Made by a program: the position numbers and the translations under genes. 51,387 bases of DNA, from positions 1 to 51,387 of the forward strand of contig NZ_JABMCB010000121.1 of NCBI RefSeq assembly GCF_013359935.1, read 5' to 3'. This document shows positions 1 through 6,272 of the stretch, one piece after another (positions within the stretch are counted from its first letter, which is position 1; every line of letters starts with the position of its first letter). The stretch is from Paenibacillus xylanilyticus (GTDB lineage: Bacteria; Bacillota; Bacilli; Paenibacillales; Paenibacillaceae). The notes beneath the pieces were generated by a model, which saw only the letters and a program-made list of their open reading frames with translations, was not told the DNA's origin and searched no databases.

Positions 1-13
1 CCCCTCGCCTCCA
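1..13. repeat. left attachment-site core (13-bp direct repeat)
   Basis: The 13 bases CCCCTCGCCTCCA recur exactly as the last 13 bases of the window, which is what attL and attR of an integrated phage show. CGCCTCC plus A resembles the 3' acceptor strand and discriminator of a tRNA or tmRNA, and CCCCT its T-stem 3' strand, so the host target is probably the 3' end of such a gene lying outside the window. The recombinase gene next to it supports the call. The host gene itself cannot be seen. Confidence 0.8.
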
Positions 14-68
14 AGATGGTACTTAATGAAAAGTATCATGTTGAAGGCGTTTAGAGAAAATCTCCAAG

Positions 69-127
69 AAAAAAAGAATCAGACGGTGAGCATATCAATG
101 ATGCCCCACTTGTCTGATTCTTTTTTT
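69..127. terminator. bidirectional terminator at integrase 3' end
   Basis: A perfect 16-bp inverted repeat (69-84 and 112-127) has an A-run on its left and a T-run on its right, giving a hairpin with a U-tract in both directions. On the minus strand it overlaps the last codons of the recombinase gene and would end its transcript. On the plus strand it would stop host transcription entering across attL. Confidence 0.75.
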
Positions 128-1524
128 ATTGTAATACGACGGAACATAGACTGCACCAGCAGTTTTTGCGTCTCAGGCTCAATTAGAACCCAGTTATCTT
201 TTAAGTTGGCCATCATGTGTTTAATCTCTTCGGTAGACAGCTCGTTAATGTAATAATCCTCTTTCTCTTCGTACTGAGCAGTAATTGCCTTCATTCTTGC
301 CTCTTCGTCGTCAATCAAGTTGGCATAATCATCAGCAGACAACTTTCCATCCCCCAGAGCAAGCATCCAGTTCTTACGGCGACGATTCGATACCTCAATT
401 TCTTTCTGAAGCATACGTTGATCACTCTTGGCCTGTGCGGTCGTTTTTTTGTCCTGAAGCTTTTTATTGGTGATTTGTAGGCGTTCAAAGATGAGCTGCT
501 GCAGATGATGTTCTGAGATTCCTGGAGCATCACAAGTCTTATTTGAATATTGATTTCGGCAGCGGTAACTTCTATAGACTCGTACTGTCCCATCGACGAG
601 CGTCTGCCTCGATGCATTCCCGATGTAAGTCGCTCCACATTGACCACATTTAACAATACCTCCATAGGGGTAGTCGTAGCTGTGTTTGCTCATGTGATTC
701 TCACCACGCCGATCCATCATCTTACGAACCTTTAAGAAGTCTTCCATAGATATGATCGGCTCATGTTCTCCAGGAGTAATGATTCTTTTGCTTTCTTCCC
801 AGAGCACCGGCTTAAAATGGTTATTCCCTGTGTACGTATGATTCTGCAGGACGATCCTTACATACTTACTATCCCATACTCCGCCTTCTTTACCGCGGCT
901 GTGGCCATTCATGTGCTTTGCTATGGATACAACTCCTTTACCTGCTAGGTAAAGCCTGAAGACCTCTTTAATCAGCTCTGATTCATATTCGTTTACGACT
1001 AGCTTCCGTTCTCCGTCAATAACTTCGATGTCGTATCCGAGAGGGGCCTTGGACATATGAAGTCCACCGTTTTCCATCTTCTTGGTGAGACCCTTTAAAG
1101 TTTCTTCTCGAAGGTTGTCCGAATAGATCTCAGCAAAAATACCATTGAAGTATAGAAATGCTTTTCCCATTGGGGATTGTGTATCGATTTCTTCACTTCC
1201 CAATGAAGCTACAACGAAACGTTTGTTCAACTTATTGATCAGTGCAATGAATTCATACAGATCGCCAAGATTACGGCTTAAACGGTCGAGTTTATGAACC
1301 AGGACTGCATCGAACTTGCCAGCTTTCATGTCCGCAATAAGTCGTTGAATGCCAGGTCGCTTTTTTATTGTACGGCCACTGATGCCTGGATCTGAATATA
1401 CGCGGTACAGCTCCATACCTTTCTTCTCAAGCAGCTCCATTAGGAGATCATGTTGAGCTTCCATAGAGAATCCTTCTTCATTTTGCCGATCAGTACTGAC
1501 TCGAATATATAAGGCTGCCTTCAT
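79..1524 (-). CDS. int: large serine recombinase (phage integrase)
   Basis: This 481-aa protein should catalyse site-specific integration and excision. The N-terminal resolvase domain has the motif YIRVSTDRQ with nucleophile Ser10 and LDRLSR near residues 79-84. The Recombinase domain spans roughly residues 160-270. A zinc ribbon uses Cys293, Cys296, Cys322 and Cys331, followed by a charged coiled-coil-prone segment and C-terminal tail, the usual order in this family. An AGGAG site lies 7 nt before the ATG. It is the gene nearest the left end and is read toward it, as expected for int beside attP. The 50-bp palindromic attP formed by the window ends fits a serine rather than a tyrosine enzyme. 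No excisionase (recombination directionality factor) was recognised. Confidence 0.95.
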   Translation of the reverse strand: MKAALYIRVSTDRQNEEGFSMEAQHDLLMELLEKKGMELYRVYSDPGISGRTIKKRPGIQRLIADMKAGKFDAVLVHKLDRLSRNLGDLYEFIALINKLNKRFVVASLGSEEIDTQSPMGKAFLYFNGIFAEIYSDNLREETLKGLTKKMENGGLHMSKAPLGYDIEVIDGERKLVVNEYESELIKEVFRLYLAGKGVVSIAKHMNGHSRGKEGGVWDSKYVRIVLQNHTYTGNNHFKPVLWEESKRIITPGEHEPIISMEDFLKVRKMMDRRGENHMSKHSYDYPYGGIVKCGQCGATYIGNASRQTLVDGTVRVYRSYRCRNQYSNKTCDAPGISEHHLQQLIFERLQITNKKLQDKKTTAQAKSDQRMLQKEIEVSNRRRKNWMLALGDGKLSADDYANLIDDEEARMKAITAQYEEKEDYYINELSTEEIKHMMANLKDNWVLIEPETQKLLVQSMFRRITIKKESDKWGIIDMLTV

Positions 1525-1570
1525 CTAACTCGCTCCTTTTGAGAATGTATGTTCGGATCATGATGTGAAA

Positions 1571-1590
1571 GAAAAGCCCCGAAGGGCTTA
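1571..1590 (-). terminator. terminator of the membrane-protein gene
   Basis: On the minus strand AAGCCC-TTCGG-GGCTT forms a short stem followed by TTTCTTTC. It lies about 35 bp beyond the stop of the 222-aa membrane protein and separates it from the recombinase gene. Confidence 0.6.
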
Positions 1591-1624
1591 AATTAAATTC
1601 TTCTTTGCTTTGGTTATTCCGATC

Positions 1625-2293
1625 TTATTCTTCCGTTGGAGGTAGCCCTACTTTAGAATAAAACAATCCATAATTGAGTTTAATTTCTCTTGCAAAACTA
1701 GCTGAGGCTTCAAGTTGTTGGTTCATCTTATCAATATCGCTTATTTTGCCGCTATCAATATAGTTCAAAAAGTGTTTCATGGCTTCCGACCTAGTGAAGT
1801 AGTTTGTGGCAATATCCATTTGCAATTTTTCTAAATCGTTCTTCAATTCTTCCGGTAAATCCTCAGGGATCGATACTCTATTTATTTCCATAGAAGCGAC
1901 GGTATAGCGATCTTTCATATCTCTGATCTTCTCGTAAGCGGAAAGGCGATCAATCTTGTTGTCATGAAAGTTATTAATGACATCCACAGAACTGAGTTCA
2001 AAAGGTTCTAATTCTTGAATATATTTTTGGAATTGATCATCAACGGTTATAGCTACATTGTTATAATCAACTTTAGCTGATGTTGTTTCAGCTGTTTCTA
2101 ACGTATCTTTATCGGGCAATCCTCTCGCTATCCCTAAAATGCCCAAGACTGCGATGATTGCAAATACTCCTGATACAATATATCGTCTCTTTGCCCTTCC
2201 GCTGCCCTTCTTATAAGCGAACGTAGCCATGCCTAGAAATGTGATTGATACAATCATTCCTATTAAGAACAATAGTACATAAAGTTCGTCCAA
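1625..2293 (-). CDS. two-helix membrane protein of unknown function
   Basis: The 222-aa product has two hydrophobic helices near residues 4-25 and 38-58 separated by a basic loop (KKGSGRAKRR). A hydrophilic, charged, helix-rich domain of about 160 residues follows. No enzymatic motif was recognised. It is the only gene between the recombinase and the divergent LytTR gene, so it is probably expressed in the lysogen. Superinfection exclusion, or membrane control of the LytTR regulator, are both possible roles; both are inference from topology and position. Confidence 0.75.
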   Translation of the reverse strand: MDELYVLLFLIGMIVSITFLGMATFAYKKGSGRAKRRYIVSGVFAIIAVLGILGIARGLPDKDTLETAETTSAKVDYNNVAITVDDQFQKYIQELEPFELSSVDVINNFHDNKIDRLSAYEKIRDMKDRYTVASMEINRVSIPEDLPEELKNDLEKLQMDIATNYFTRSEAMKHFLNYIDSGKISDIDKMNQQLEASASFAREIKLNYGLFYSKVGLPPTEE

Positions 2294-2330
2294 ATCTATT
2301 TCACCTCAGTTATGTAGTGGTATATATGAG

Positions 2331-2365
2331 CATCACTTCGTACATTATAGGAACACGAGGTGATG
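2331..2365 (+). promoter_or_regulatory. hairpin masking the LytTR gene ribosome site
   Basis: CATCACTTCG (2331-2340) can pair with CGAGGTGATG (2356-2365), ten pairs with one G-T, around a 15-nt loop. The right arm contains the GAGGTG ribosome site of the downstream gene, so the fold would limit its translation. The pairing is seen in the sequence; its effect is inferred. Confidence 0.45.
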
Positions 2366-2368
2366 ATA

Positions 2369-2683
2369 TTGCTACCAATAATCAGCCCAAAGGGCAATTT
2401 AATAGTGGTCGGCCTAGACGAGATCGTGGCCATTGTAGTTCAAAATGATGAAATCGAAATAAGAACACGAAACAGAAAGGGTAGGCCTTTAAGAAACTTG
2501 AATGAATACGAAAAGTTCTTCATGCCATTCGGCTTTGAAAAAGCTTCAAAATCAGCCATTGTGAGTATTGATAAAATATGGACATTTTGTGAAAAAAATC
2601 AGACGCTATATTTCGACAAATTACAAAAGGTCGAAGGATTAAAAGTATCGCGTCGGAACATCCATAAATTTAAAGGCTTTTGA
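2369..2683 (+). CDS. free-standing LytTR-type DNA-binding regulator
   Basis: The protein is about 104 aa and is essentially one LytTR-like domain. It has the family pattern F-x-K-A-S-K-S-A-I-V-S-x-D-K-I in its middle, and ends with LKVSRR followed by a basic tail (NIHKFKGF), as in LytTR beta-strand DNA binders. There is no receiver domain. TTG at 2369 is preferred because GAGGTG ends 6 nt upstream; GTG at 2360 lies inside that ribosome site. The gene diverges from the two-helix membrane protein, an arrangement reminiscent of LytTR regulator plus membrane inhibitor pairs, although those are usually co-transcribed. Targets are unknown. Confidence 0.7.
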   Translation: MLPIISPKGNLIVVGLDEIVAIVVQNDEIEIRTRNRKGRPLRNLNEYEKFFMPFGFEKASKSAIVSIDKIWTFCEKNQTLYFDKLQKVEGLKVSRRNIHKFKGF

Positions 2684-2716
2684 CCGTTCATCCCTAGTGA
2701 ACGGTCAATTTCTATT
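2681..2716 (+). terminator. terminator after the LytTR gene
   Basis: TGACCGTTCA and TGAACGGTCA form a perfect 10-bp stem around a 7-nt loop, starting at the stop codon. The following ATTTCTATT is only moderately T-rich. Confidence 0.65.
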
Positions 2717-2825
2717 CGACAGCATTCGCATTTATTTGATGGTAATATTAGGACTAAAGGTATGACATAACATGTTACAGGTTAGGGGTGATCTATTTCA
2801 AAGGTAGCAGATGAGGGCACGCACT

Positions 2826-2845
2826 ACTTCAAGATATCTTGAAGT
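2826..2845. repeat. perfect 20-bp palindrome in a gene-free gap
   Basis: ACTTCAAGATATCTTGAAGT reads identically on both strands with no loop. It lies in the gene-free stretch between the LytTR gene and the 3' end of the small XRE gene. A small GGAGG-AAGA-CCTCC hairpin follows at 2860-2873. It could be a dimeric protein operator or the core of a terminator for the minus-strand gene. No T-run follows it, so an operator is more likely. Otherwise 2717-2884 shows no credible gene. Confidence 0.6.
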
Positions 2846-2884
2846 TCTTACCGGGATCGGGAGGAAGACCTCCGAATGCCACTC

Positions 2885-3109
2885 TCATGATTCTTCAATT
2901 ATTCGCCAAGTGTAAATTTCTTCAATATTCTGTAGTTTTAACGCTTTGGCAATTGTGACGGCAGTACCAAAACCCATATATGTTCTATTGTTGGCATAAT
3001 CACTTAACTGACTTTCAGGAATACCAGTGATTATATGAACCATCCGTTGAGTAATGCCAGTCTGTTTATAAAGAATCTTGAGTCGGCAACGATCCGGTTC
3101 ATACCGCAT
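2885..3109 (-). CDS. small XRE-family helix-turn-helix protein
   Basis: The 74-aa protein is a single Cro/CI-type fold: TGITQRMVHIITGIPESQLSDYANN contains the two helices of the HTH, and the product ends shortly after it. AAGGAG precedes the ATG. It lies in the lysogeny region, separated from the main repressor by about 200 bp, and is transcribed in the same direction. It may modulate the switch or be an accessory transcription factor. The gap 3110-3313 holds possible promoter elements (TTTACG-N17-TAGTAT on the plus strand at about 3153) but no convincing gene. Confidence 0.75.
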   Translation of the reverse strand: MRYEPDRCRLKILYKQTGITQRMVHIITGIPESQLSDYANNRTYMGFGTAVTIAKALKLQNIEEIYTWRIIEES

Positions 3110-3313
3110 CGCGCTACTCCTTACAAATTCAAAAGATAAAATGCGAACTTGTTTACGAACAGAGGTTCTCGTGTTAGTATTATTAGGGAAAAGTCATTCT
3201 TAGACGCATAATGTTTGAGTACATAAAAAGAATGAATGGAAGTGTCTTATATGAATGAAAACAGTGAAGATCCAAACAAAATTCATCAGACAAATCAAGA
3301 GATACATATAAAC

Positions 3314-3703
3314 CTAAGAATTATTAAGATCCTTTCCGCGTGCAATCTTGATCAACTTGATGCTGTCCTTGACCATTTCAATGAACTGGGGGTCAGAAAT
3401 CGAAAGCCCTAATTCATGGGCTTCTTTTTCAAGCATGCGAATCGTTGTTTCAACTCCGGTATTTTCGGCAGTTGCCCCGTTATCTATATATCCCAATGCA
3501 TGCAGCAAATCCTCATAAGTTACTTCCTTTAAATGGGGAGCTAAAATTTTCAGATTTTCTGTTGATACTTTGTGAGAACCAGATTCTATTCTATTGATTG
3601 TAGAATGGCTAACCCCTGATTTTTCCGCTAATTCCCTTTGACTTCTATAACCACTCCGCTCACGTATTTTTGCGAAGTAAACACCAAATTCTTTTAAGTC
3701 CAT
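3314..3703 (-). CDS. XRE-family lysogeny repressor (CI-like)
   Basis: This 129-aa protein has an N-terminal HTH (residues about 8-62; SQRELAEKSGVSHSTINRIESG includes the recognition helix) and a C-terminal part likely to dimerise. There is no peptidase domain, so it is not self-cleaving. It is divergent from the Cro-like gene, and its own promoter and the opposite early promoter both overlap the operators listed below, the classic layout of a phage immunity repressor. GGGTGA lies 3-8 nt before the ATG. How SOS signals would relieve it is not evident. Confidence 0.85.
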   Translation of the reverse strand: MDLKEFGVYFAKIRERSGYRSQRELAEKSGVSHSTINRIESGSHKVSTENLKILAPHLKEVTYEDLLHALGYIDNGATAENTGVETTIRMLEKEAHELGLSISDPQFIEMVKDSIKLIKIARGKDLNNS

Positions 3704-3720
3704 TTAATCACCCGACCTTA

Positions 3721-3750
3721 ATTCTAACAGAATGTGTTTCACACATGAAA
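3721..3750 (-). promoter_or_regulatory. probable repressor promoter
   Basis: On the minus strand a TAGAAT -10 (3721-3726) follows a poor -35 (TTTCAT, 3745-3750) at an 18-bp spacing. The -35 lies inside the outermost operator, which suggests autoregulation. Confidence 0.45.
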
Positions 3751-3832
3751 CGAAATAGTGTTTCAAGAGTGAAATATATTGTTGCATACGTGATACAGAT
3801 GTGATATATTTGATTTGTAACAAGCGTGAAAC
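3736..3832. promoter_or_regulatory. lysogeny-switch operator array
   Basis: Five 16-bp sites fit GTTTCA-N4-TGAAAC to varying degrees: 3736-3751 (perfect), 3760-3775, 3781-3796, 3792-3807 (weak, overlapping) and 3817-3832. The perfect one covers the repressor promoter -35; the third and fourth cover the early promoter. The array lies between divergent repressor and Cro-like genes, so these are the expected binding sites of both proteins. Confidence 0.8.
3782..3810 (+). promoter_or_regulatory. early rightward promoter
   Basis: TTGCAT and TATATT lie 17 bp apart, about 40 bp before the Cro-like gene, and are overlaid by two operators. This is the probable start of the early transcript. Confidence 0.7.
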
Positions 3833-3850
3833 AGAAATGAGGTGGCATAA

Positions 3851-4120
3851 ATGAGAATCGCTCCTCTGCCTGGAGTGCTCCAGAAACTACAAGATGACCT
3901 GCAAATGACAGATGAAAAGTTTGCAGATTATATTGAAACTTCAAGGGCATCTCTATGGAGGGCAAAGCTTCCAACAAACGATTCAAGGTTTTCACTGGGT
4001 CAGGATGTAATGACTAAAATCCTTACTAAGTTCCCAAATAAGAAGTTTGAAGAGCTATTTTTTTTAATCCAAGTGTCTCAAGAGTGTTACAAAGGCGATT
4101 CTGAGAAAGGAGCGAGCTAA
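3851..4120 (+). CDS. Cro-like / phage DNA-binding protein
   Basis: The 89-aa product is the first gene of the early rightward transcript. A segment near residues 19-45 (MTDEKFADYIETSRASLWRAK) resembles an HTH, consistent with an antagonist of the repressor. GAGGTGG precedes the ATG. The assignment rests on its place opposite the repressor and on the HTH-like pattern, since Cro proteins diverge widely. Confidence 0.65.
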   Translation: MRIAPLPGVLQKLQDDLQMTDEKFADYIETSRASLWRAKLPTNDSRFSLGQDVMTKILTKFPNKKFEELFFLIQVSQECYKGDSEKGAS

Positions 4121-4257
4121 TGAAAGAAGTTGCGCAGCCTATCACAAACAAAGTCGTTATTGATACTGGAATCTTCGACCGGGAATTGCTCGAAAGAGCA
4201 TGTCGGGAGATCAAAGCAAACAAAGAAAAACTTAATTCTAAAAAGTCAGCCAAGTGA
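4120..4257 (+). CDS. small early protein, unknown function
   Basis: A 45-aa ORF starts at an ATG overlapping the stop of the Cro-like gene by one base (TAATG), with AAAGGAG upstream. The product is highly charged, with a lysine-rich C-terminus (NKEKLNSKKSAK). Translational coupling and the good ribosome site support it. No family was recognised. Confidence 0.6.
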   Translation: MKEVAQPITNKVVIDTGIFDRELLERACREIKANKEKLNSKKSAK

Positions 4258-4266
4258 GGTGAACTC

Positions 4267-4512
4267 ATGAGATTTCAATGGATCAAGCCTACATCCAGAG
4301 CATGTTGTATCGCTGGAATTGTCACCCGTGTCGGTCTCAAGGACATGACGATCGATCAGGCAATTGATTTTACGTTATCACGTGAAATACAGTGCAAAAA
4401 CCCACATCTTATATCACAACGCGAGCTCAAGTCTCTAAAACGTGAGGCTGAAGCGCAAATTCGCAAGATACAAGAAACCCGCCGAGCTGTACCGGTTGCT
4501 GGCGGGCGATGA
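4267..4512 (+). CDS. hypothetical early protein
   Basis: This 81-aa protein has a hydrophobic N-terminal part and a basic, helical C-terminus (QRELKSLKREAEAQIRKIQETRR). GAGGTG precedes the ATG, 9 bp after the previous gene. It is part of the early operon. No domain was recognised. Confidence 0.65.
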   Translation: MRFQWIKPTSRACCIAGIVTRVGLKDMTIDQAIDFTLSREIQCKNPHLISQRELKSLKREAEAQIRKIQETRRAVPVAGGR

Positions 4513-4630
4513 GGGGATTTGGGAACAACTCATGACCCAATTTTACCCCTTGGAAATGTCACATAACAACTCAGGTTGTGAGTCAGTTTGTCCCAATACC
4601 CTCTCCAATAAACGAGAGGAGACGATTTTA

Positions 4631-5137
4631 TTGTCAATAGGAGACGTGCTTCATGAATACCGCAAGGAACGAGGGTTAACGCAAGAGCAATTTTCTGAAA
4701 AGGTGCTGCTTGATCGTTCATCGATTGCAAAGGTTGAGAAGGGAACGCGAGCAGCACCGAAAGGTTTAGCCATGCAGGCGGCGGTCGCATTCGATGAGCC
4801 GAGGTTGTACTTGGCTGCACAGGAAGAAGTAACTGGCGGTGCGATCTCGCCCTGGCTGGACAATGTGGATTTACATAGAGCATCGGTACTTTTTAAAACT
4901 GTTGAGGAAATGAAGGAAGTCCTTGAATTGACATCTGAAGCACCGATCAGCAAGACGGCAGATCAGCTTACCGAAGCAGATAGGCAAGTCATGAAGCGGC
5001 TGCTAATGGAAACAGTCGAGGCAATCACTGCATTAACACATTTTGCAGCGGTTTTATGTAAGGAATATTCCTTCAGTTGGTTCGCTACCTGGAAAGAACA
5101 TCGAGCTGATCTGAAGGCAAAAAAATACATGAAATGA
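4631..5137 (+). CDS. XRE-family HTH regulator
   Basis: Read from TTG at 4631 the product is 168 aa. An HTH covers residues about 3-55 (RKERGLTQEQFSEKVLLDRSSIAKVEKG), followed by a helical domain of unknown role. The ORF is open to 4442, but that would overlap the preceding gene by 70 bp without a ribosome site. AGAGGAG (4615-4621) lies 9 nt before the TTG, so the short form is preferred. It is the third XRE protein of the phage and lies in the early operon, so it may control early or middle gene timing. Confidence 0.8.
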   Translation: MSIGDVLHEYRKERGLTQEQFSEKVLLDRSSIAKVEKGTRAAPKGLAMQAAVAFDEPRLYLAAQEEVTGGAISPWLDNVDLHRASVLFKTVEEMKEVLELTSEAPISKTADQLTEADRQVMKRLLMETVEAITALTHFAAVLCKEYSFSWFATWKEHRADLKAKKYMK

Positions 5138-5147
5138 GGTTGGTTGA

Positions 5148-5420
5148 ATGTCACGTGAAGAGTTGGTGAAAGAAGCATTGCAAGCTGGCAGAAATTCAAA
5201 GCATAACCTGAAGCTAATTAAGAAGCAGCCTGAAAGAATGTTGCCTGGAAAGATGAGAAGCGCTGAGGAATACCTGAACCGAATGATTCGATTCGCAGAG
5301 GCAGAAATGAAAAATGCCCGCCTGGCAGGGCGGACACTTGGTTACAAGACTTGGGTAAAGTCTTTCGTGTTGCCTATTTTATCCTCTCCTGAGCCAAAAC
5401 GCAAGGGGGAATCGGTATGA
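5148..5420 (+). CDS. hypothetical early protein
   Basis: This 90-aa, strongly basic, mostly helical protein has no recognised domain. The ATG follows GAGGTTG and the stop overlaps the next start by 4 bp (ATGA), so both are translated together. Confidence 0.65.
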   Translation: MSREELVKEALQAGRNSKHNLKLIKKQPERMLPGKMRSAEEYLNRMIRFAEAEMKNARLAGRTLGYKTWVKSFVLPILSSPEPKRKGESV

Positions 5421-5641
5421 GTGAACAAATGGCACGCAAGATCATTGATAACTATGTAGAGACAACACTGGCATTGAGAGCAAGCAACAAAGTGCCAGCT
5501 TCAGAATCTGGCATAGATACGTATCGTTCGGAACGGTTGGACATTTATATCAGTTGGGAAAATGCAAAGTTGAGTCTGCAGGAGCTGCCGTTGGAGTTCA
5601 AGATACAAGCAATTGAAGCAATAGATCAAATTACCGCCTGA
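5417..5641 (+). CDS. hypothetical early protein
   Basis: This 74-aa, soluble, mixed-charge protein is coupled by a 4-bp overlap to the previous gene, with AAGGGGGAAT as ribosome site. No domain was recognised. It is followed directly by a structured, gene-free leader. Confidence 0.65.
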   Translation: MSEQMARKIIDNYVETTLALRASNKVPASESGIDTYRSERLDIYISWENAKLSLQELPLEFKIQAIEAIDQITA

Positions 5642-5644
5642 AGA

Positions 5645-5701
5645 GTCCGCAGCGGTGCGGACGAAACCTAGCCCTTTGGGGCGATGGTCGCGGGAAACCG
5701 C
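5645..5701 (+). promoter_or_regulatory. three-hairpin mRNA leader
   Basis: Three adjacent GC-rich hairpins are seen: GTCCGCA/TGCGGAC (5645-5662), GCCC/GGGC (5671-5682) and GCGG-GAAA-CCGC with a GNRA loop (5690-5701). They occupy the space between two genes, 12 nt before a strong ribosome site, and have no T-run. A protein- or RNA-binding control element is plausible but unproven. Confidence 0.4.
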
Positions 5702-5726
5702 AATACATAGGAAGGGAGGACATACA

Positions 5727-5975
5727 TTGCAAATCATTCATCGGCTGACTGTAGTCAGCAATCCCACTCGGGTGTTTGAAGTGGGTAGTGAGACCGACGG
5801 GCAAGAAATTATCGAAATTAAGCAAGTTGGTTCAGAATTCGAAGACCATATTCATTCGGAATATTATGTGCTTGATCAAAATGGCCATCTGATTACGAGT
5901 GTAGAAAACGCACCTGTAATTCTCGACTGGAAGACGATCGCAGAAGATGGTCCAGCTCCAGAAAACGAAAAATGA
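5727..5975 (+). CDS. hypothetical early protein
   Basis: The product is 82 aa from TTG at 5727, chosen because GGGAGG lies 8 nt upstream; the longer frame runs back through the hairpin leader and lacks a site. The protein is acidic and beta-rich, without a recognised family. It is bracketed by hairpins, one of which contains its stop codon. Confidence 0.65.
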   Translation: MQIIHRLTVVSNPTRVFEVGSETDGQEIIEIKQVGSEFEDHIHSEYYVLDQNGHLITSVENAPVILDWKTIAEDGPAPENEK

Positions 5976-6050
5976 CCGCGGGCTAGGCGGTCATCCTGAT
6001 CTTTCAAAACTAAATATGGATACACGGTCATCTTACCATGGGTGGCCGTG
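5973..6050 (+). promoter_or_regulatory. two intergenic hairpins before the next gene
   Basis: TGACCGC/GCGGTCA (5973-5993) begins at the stop codon and is followed by TCCTGATCTTTC, a weak terminator or attenuator. A second hairpin pairs 6023-6032 with 6041-6050 (ten pairs, two G-T), ending 6 nt before the AAGGAGG of the next gene. Together they may set the relative expression of neighbouring genes. Confidence 0.4.
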
Positions 6051-6068
6051 CCAAACAAGGAGGACATT

Positions 6069-6272
6069 ATGCAAACCACTGCTTTTACTGCCAATTTAAC
6101 GGCTCAATCAATTGACGCTGTTGTTAAACCAGCAATGCATTATACACCTGCAATCCTTACCGTTTCCGGTTCATTCGGTTCTGTTGAACTGATGGCCGAT
6201 GACGATCAACTTGCGGCGGTGGCTGAAGCGATCAGCCAACACTTCAAATCAAAGGAGCGTGCAGCGGTATGA
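6069..6272 (+). CDS. small protein upstream of the recombination ATPase
   Basis: A 67-aa product starts at ATG 6069, 5 nt after AAGGAGG; an earlier in-frame ATG at 6042 lies in a hairpin and lacks a site. The last codons overlap the ATPase start (ATGA), so the two are coupled. It has no recognised domain and may be an accessory factor of the recombination genes. Confidence 0.65.
   Translation: MQTTAFTANLTAQSIDAVVKPAMHYTPAILTVSGSFGSVELMADDDQLAAVAEAISQHFKSKERAAV

Noticed and set aside
3251..3412. Plus-strand 53-codon ORF between the small XRE gene and the repressor
   Set aside because: Its second half is antisense to the repressor's 3' end, the ribosome site is weak, and the later residues look like a shadow of that gene. 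A possible promoter upstream is noted but not enough.
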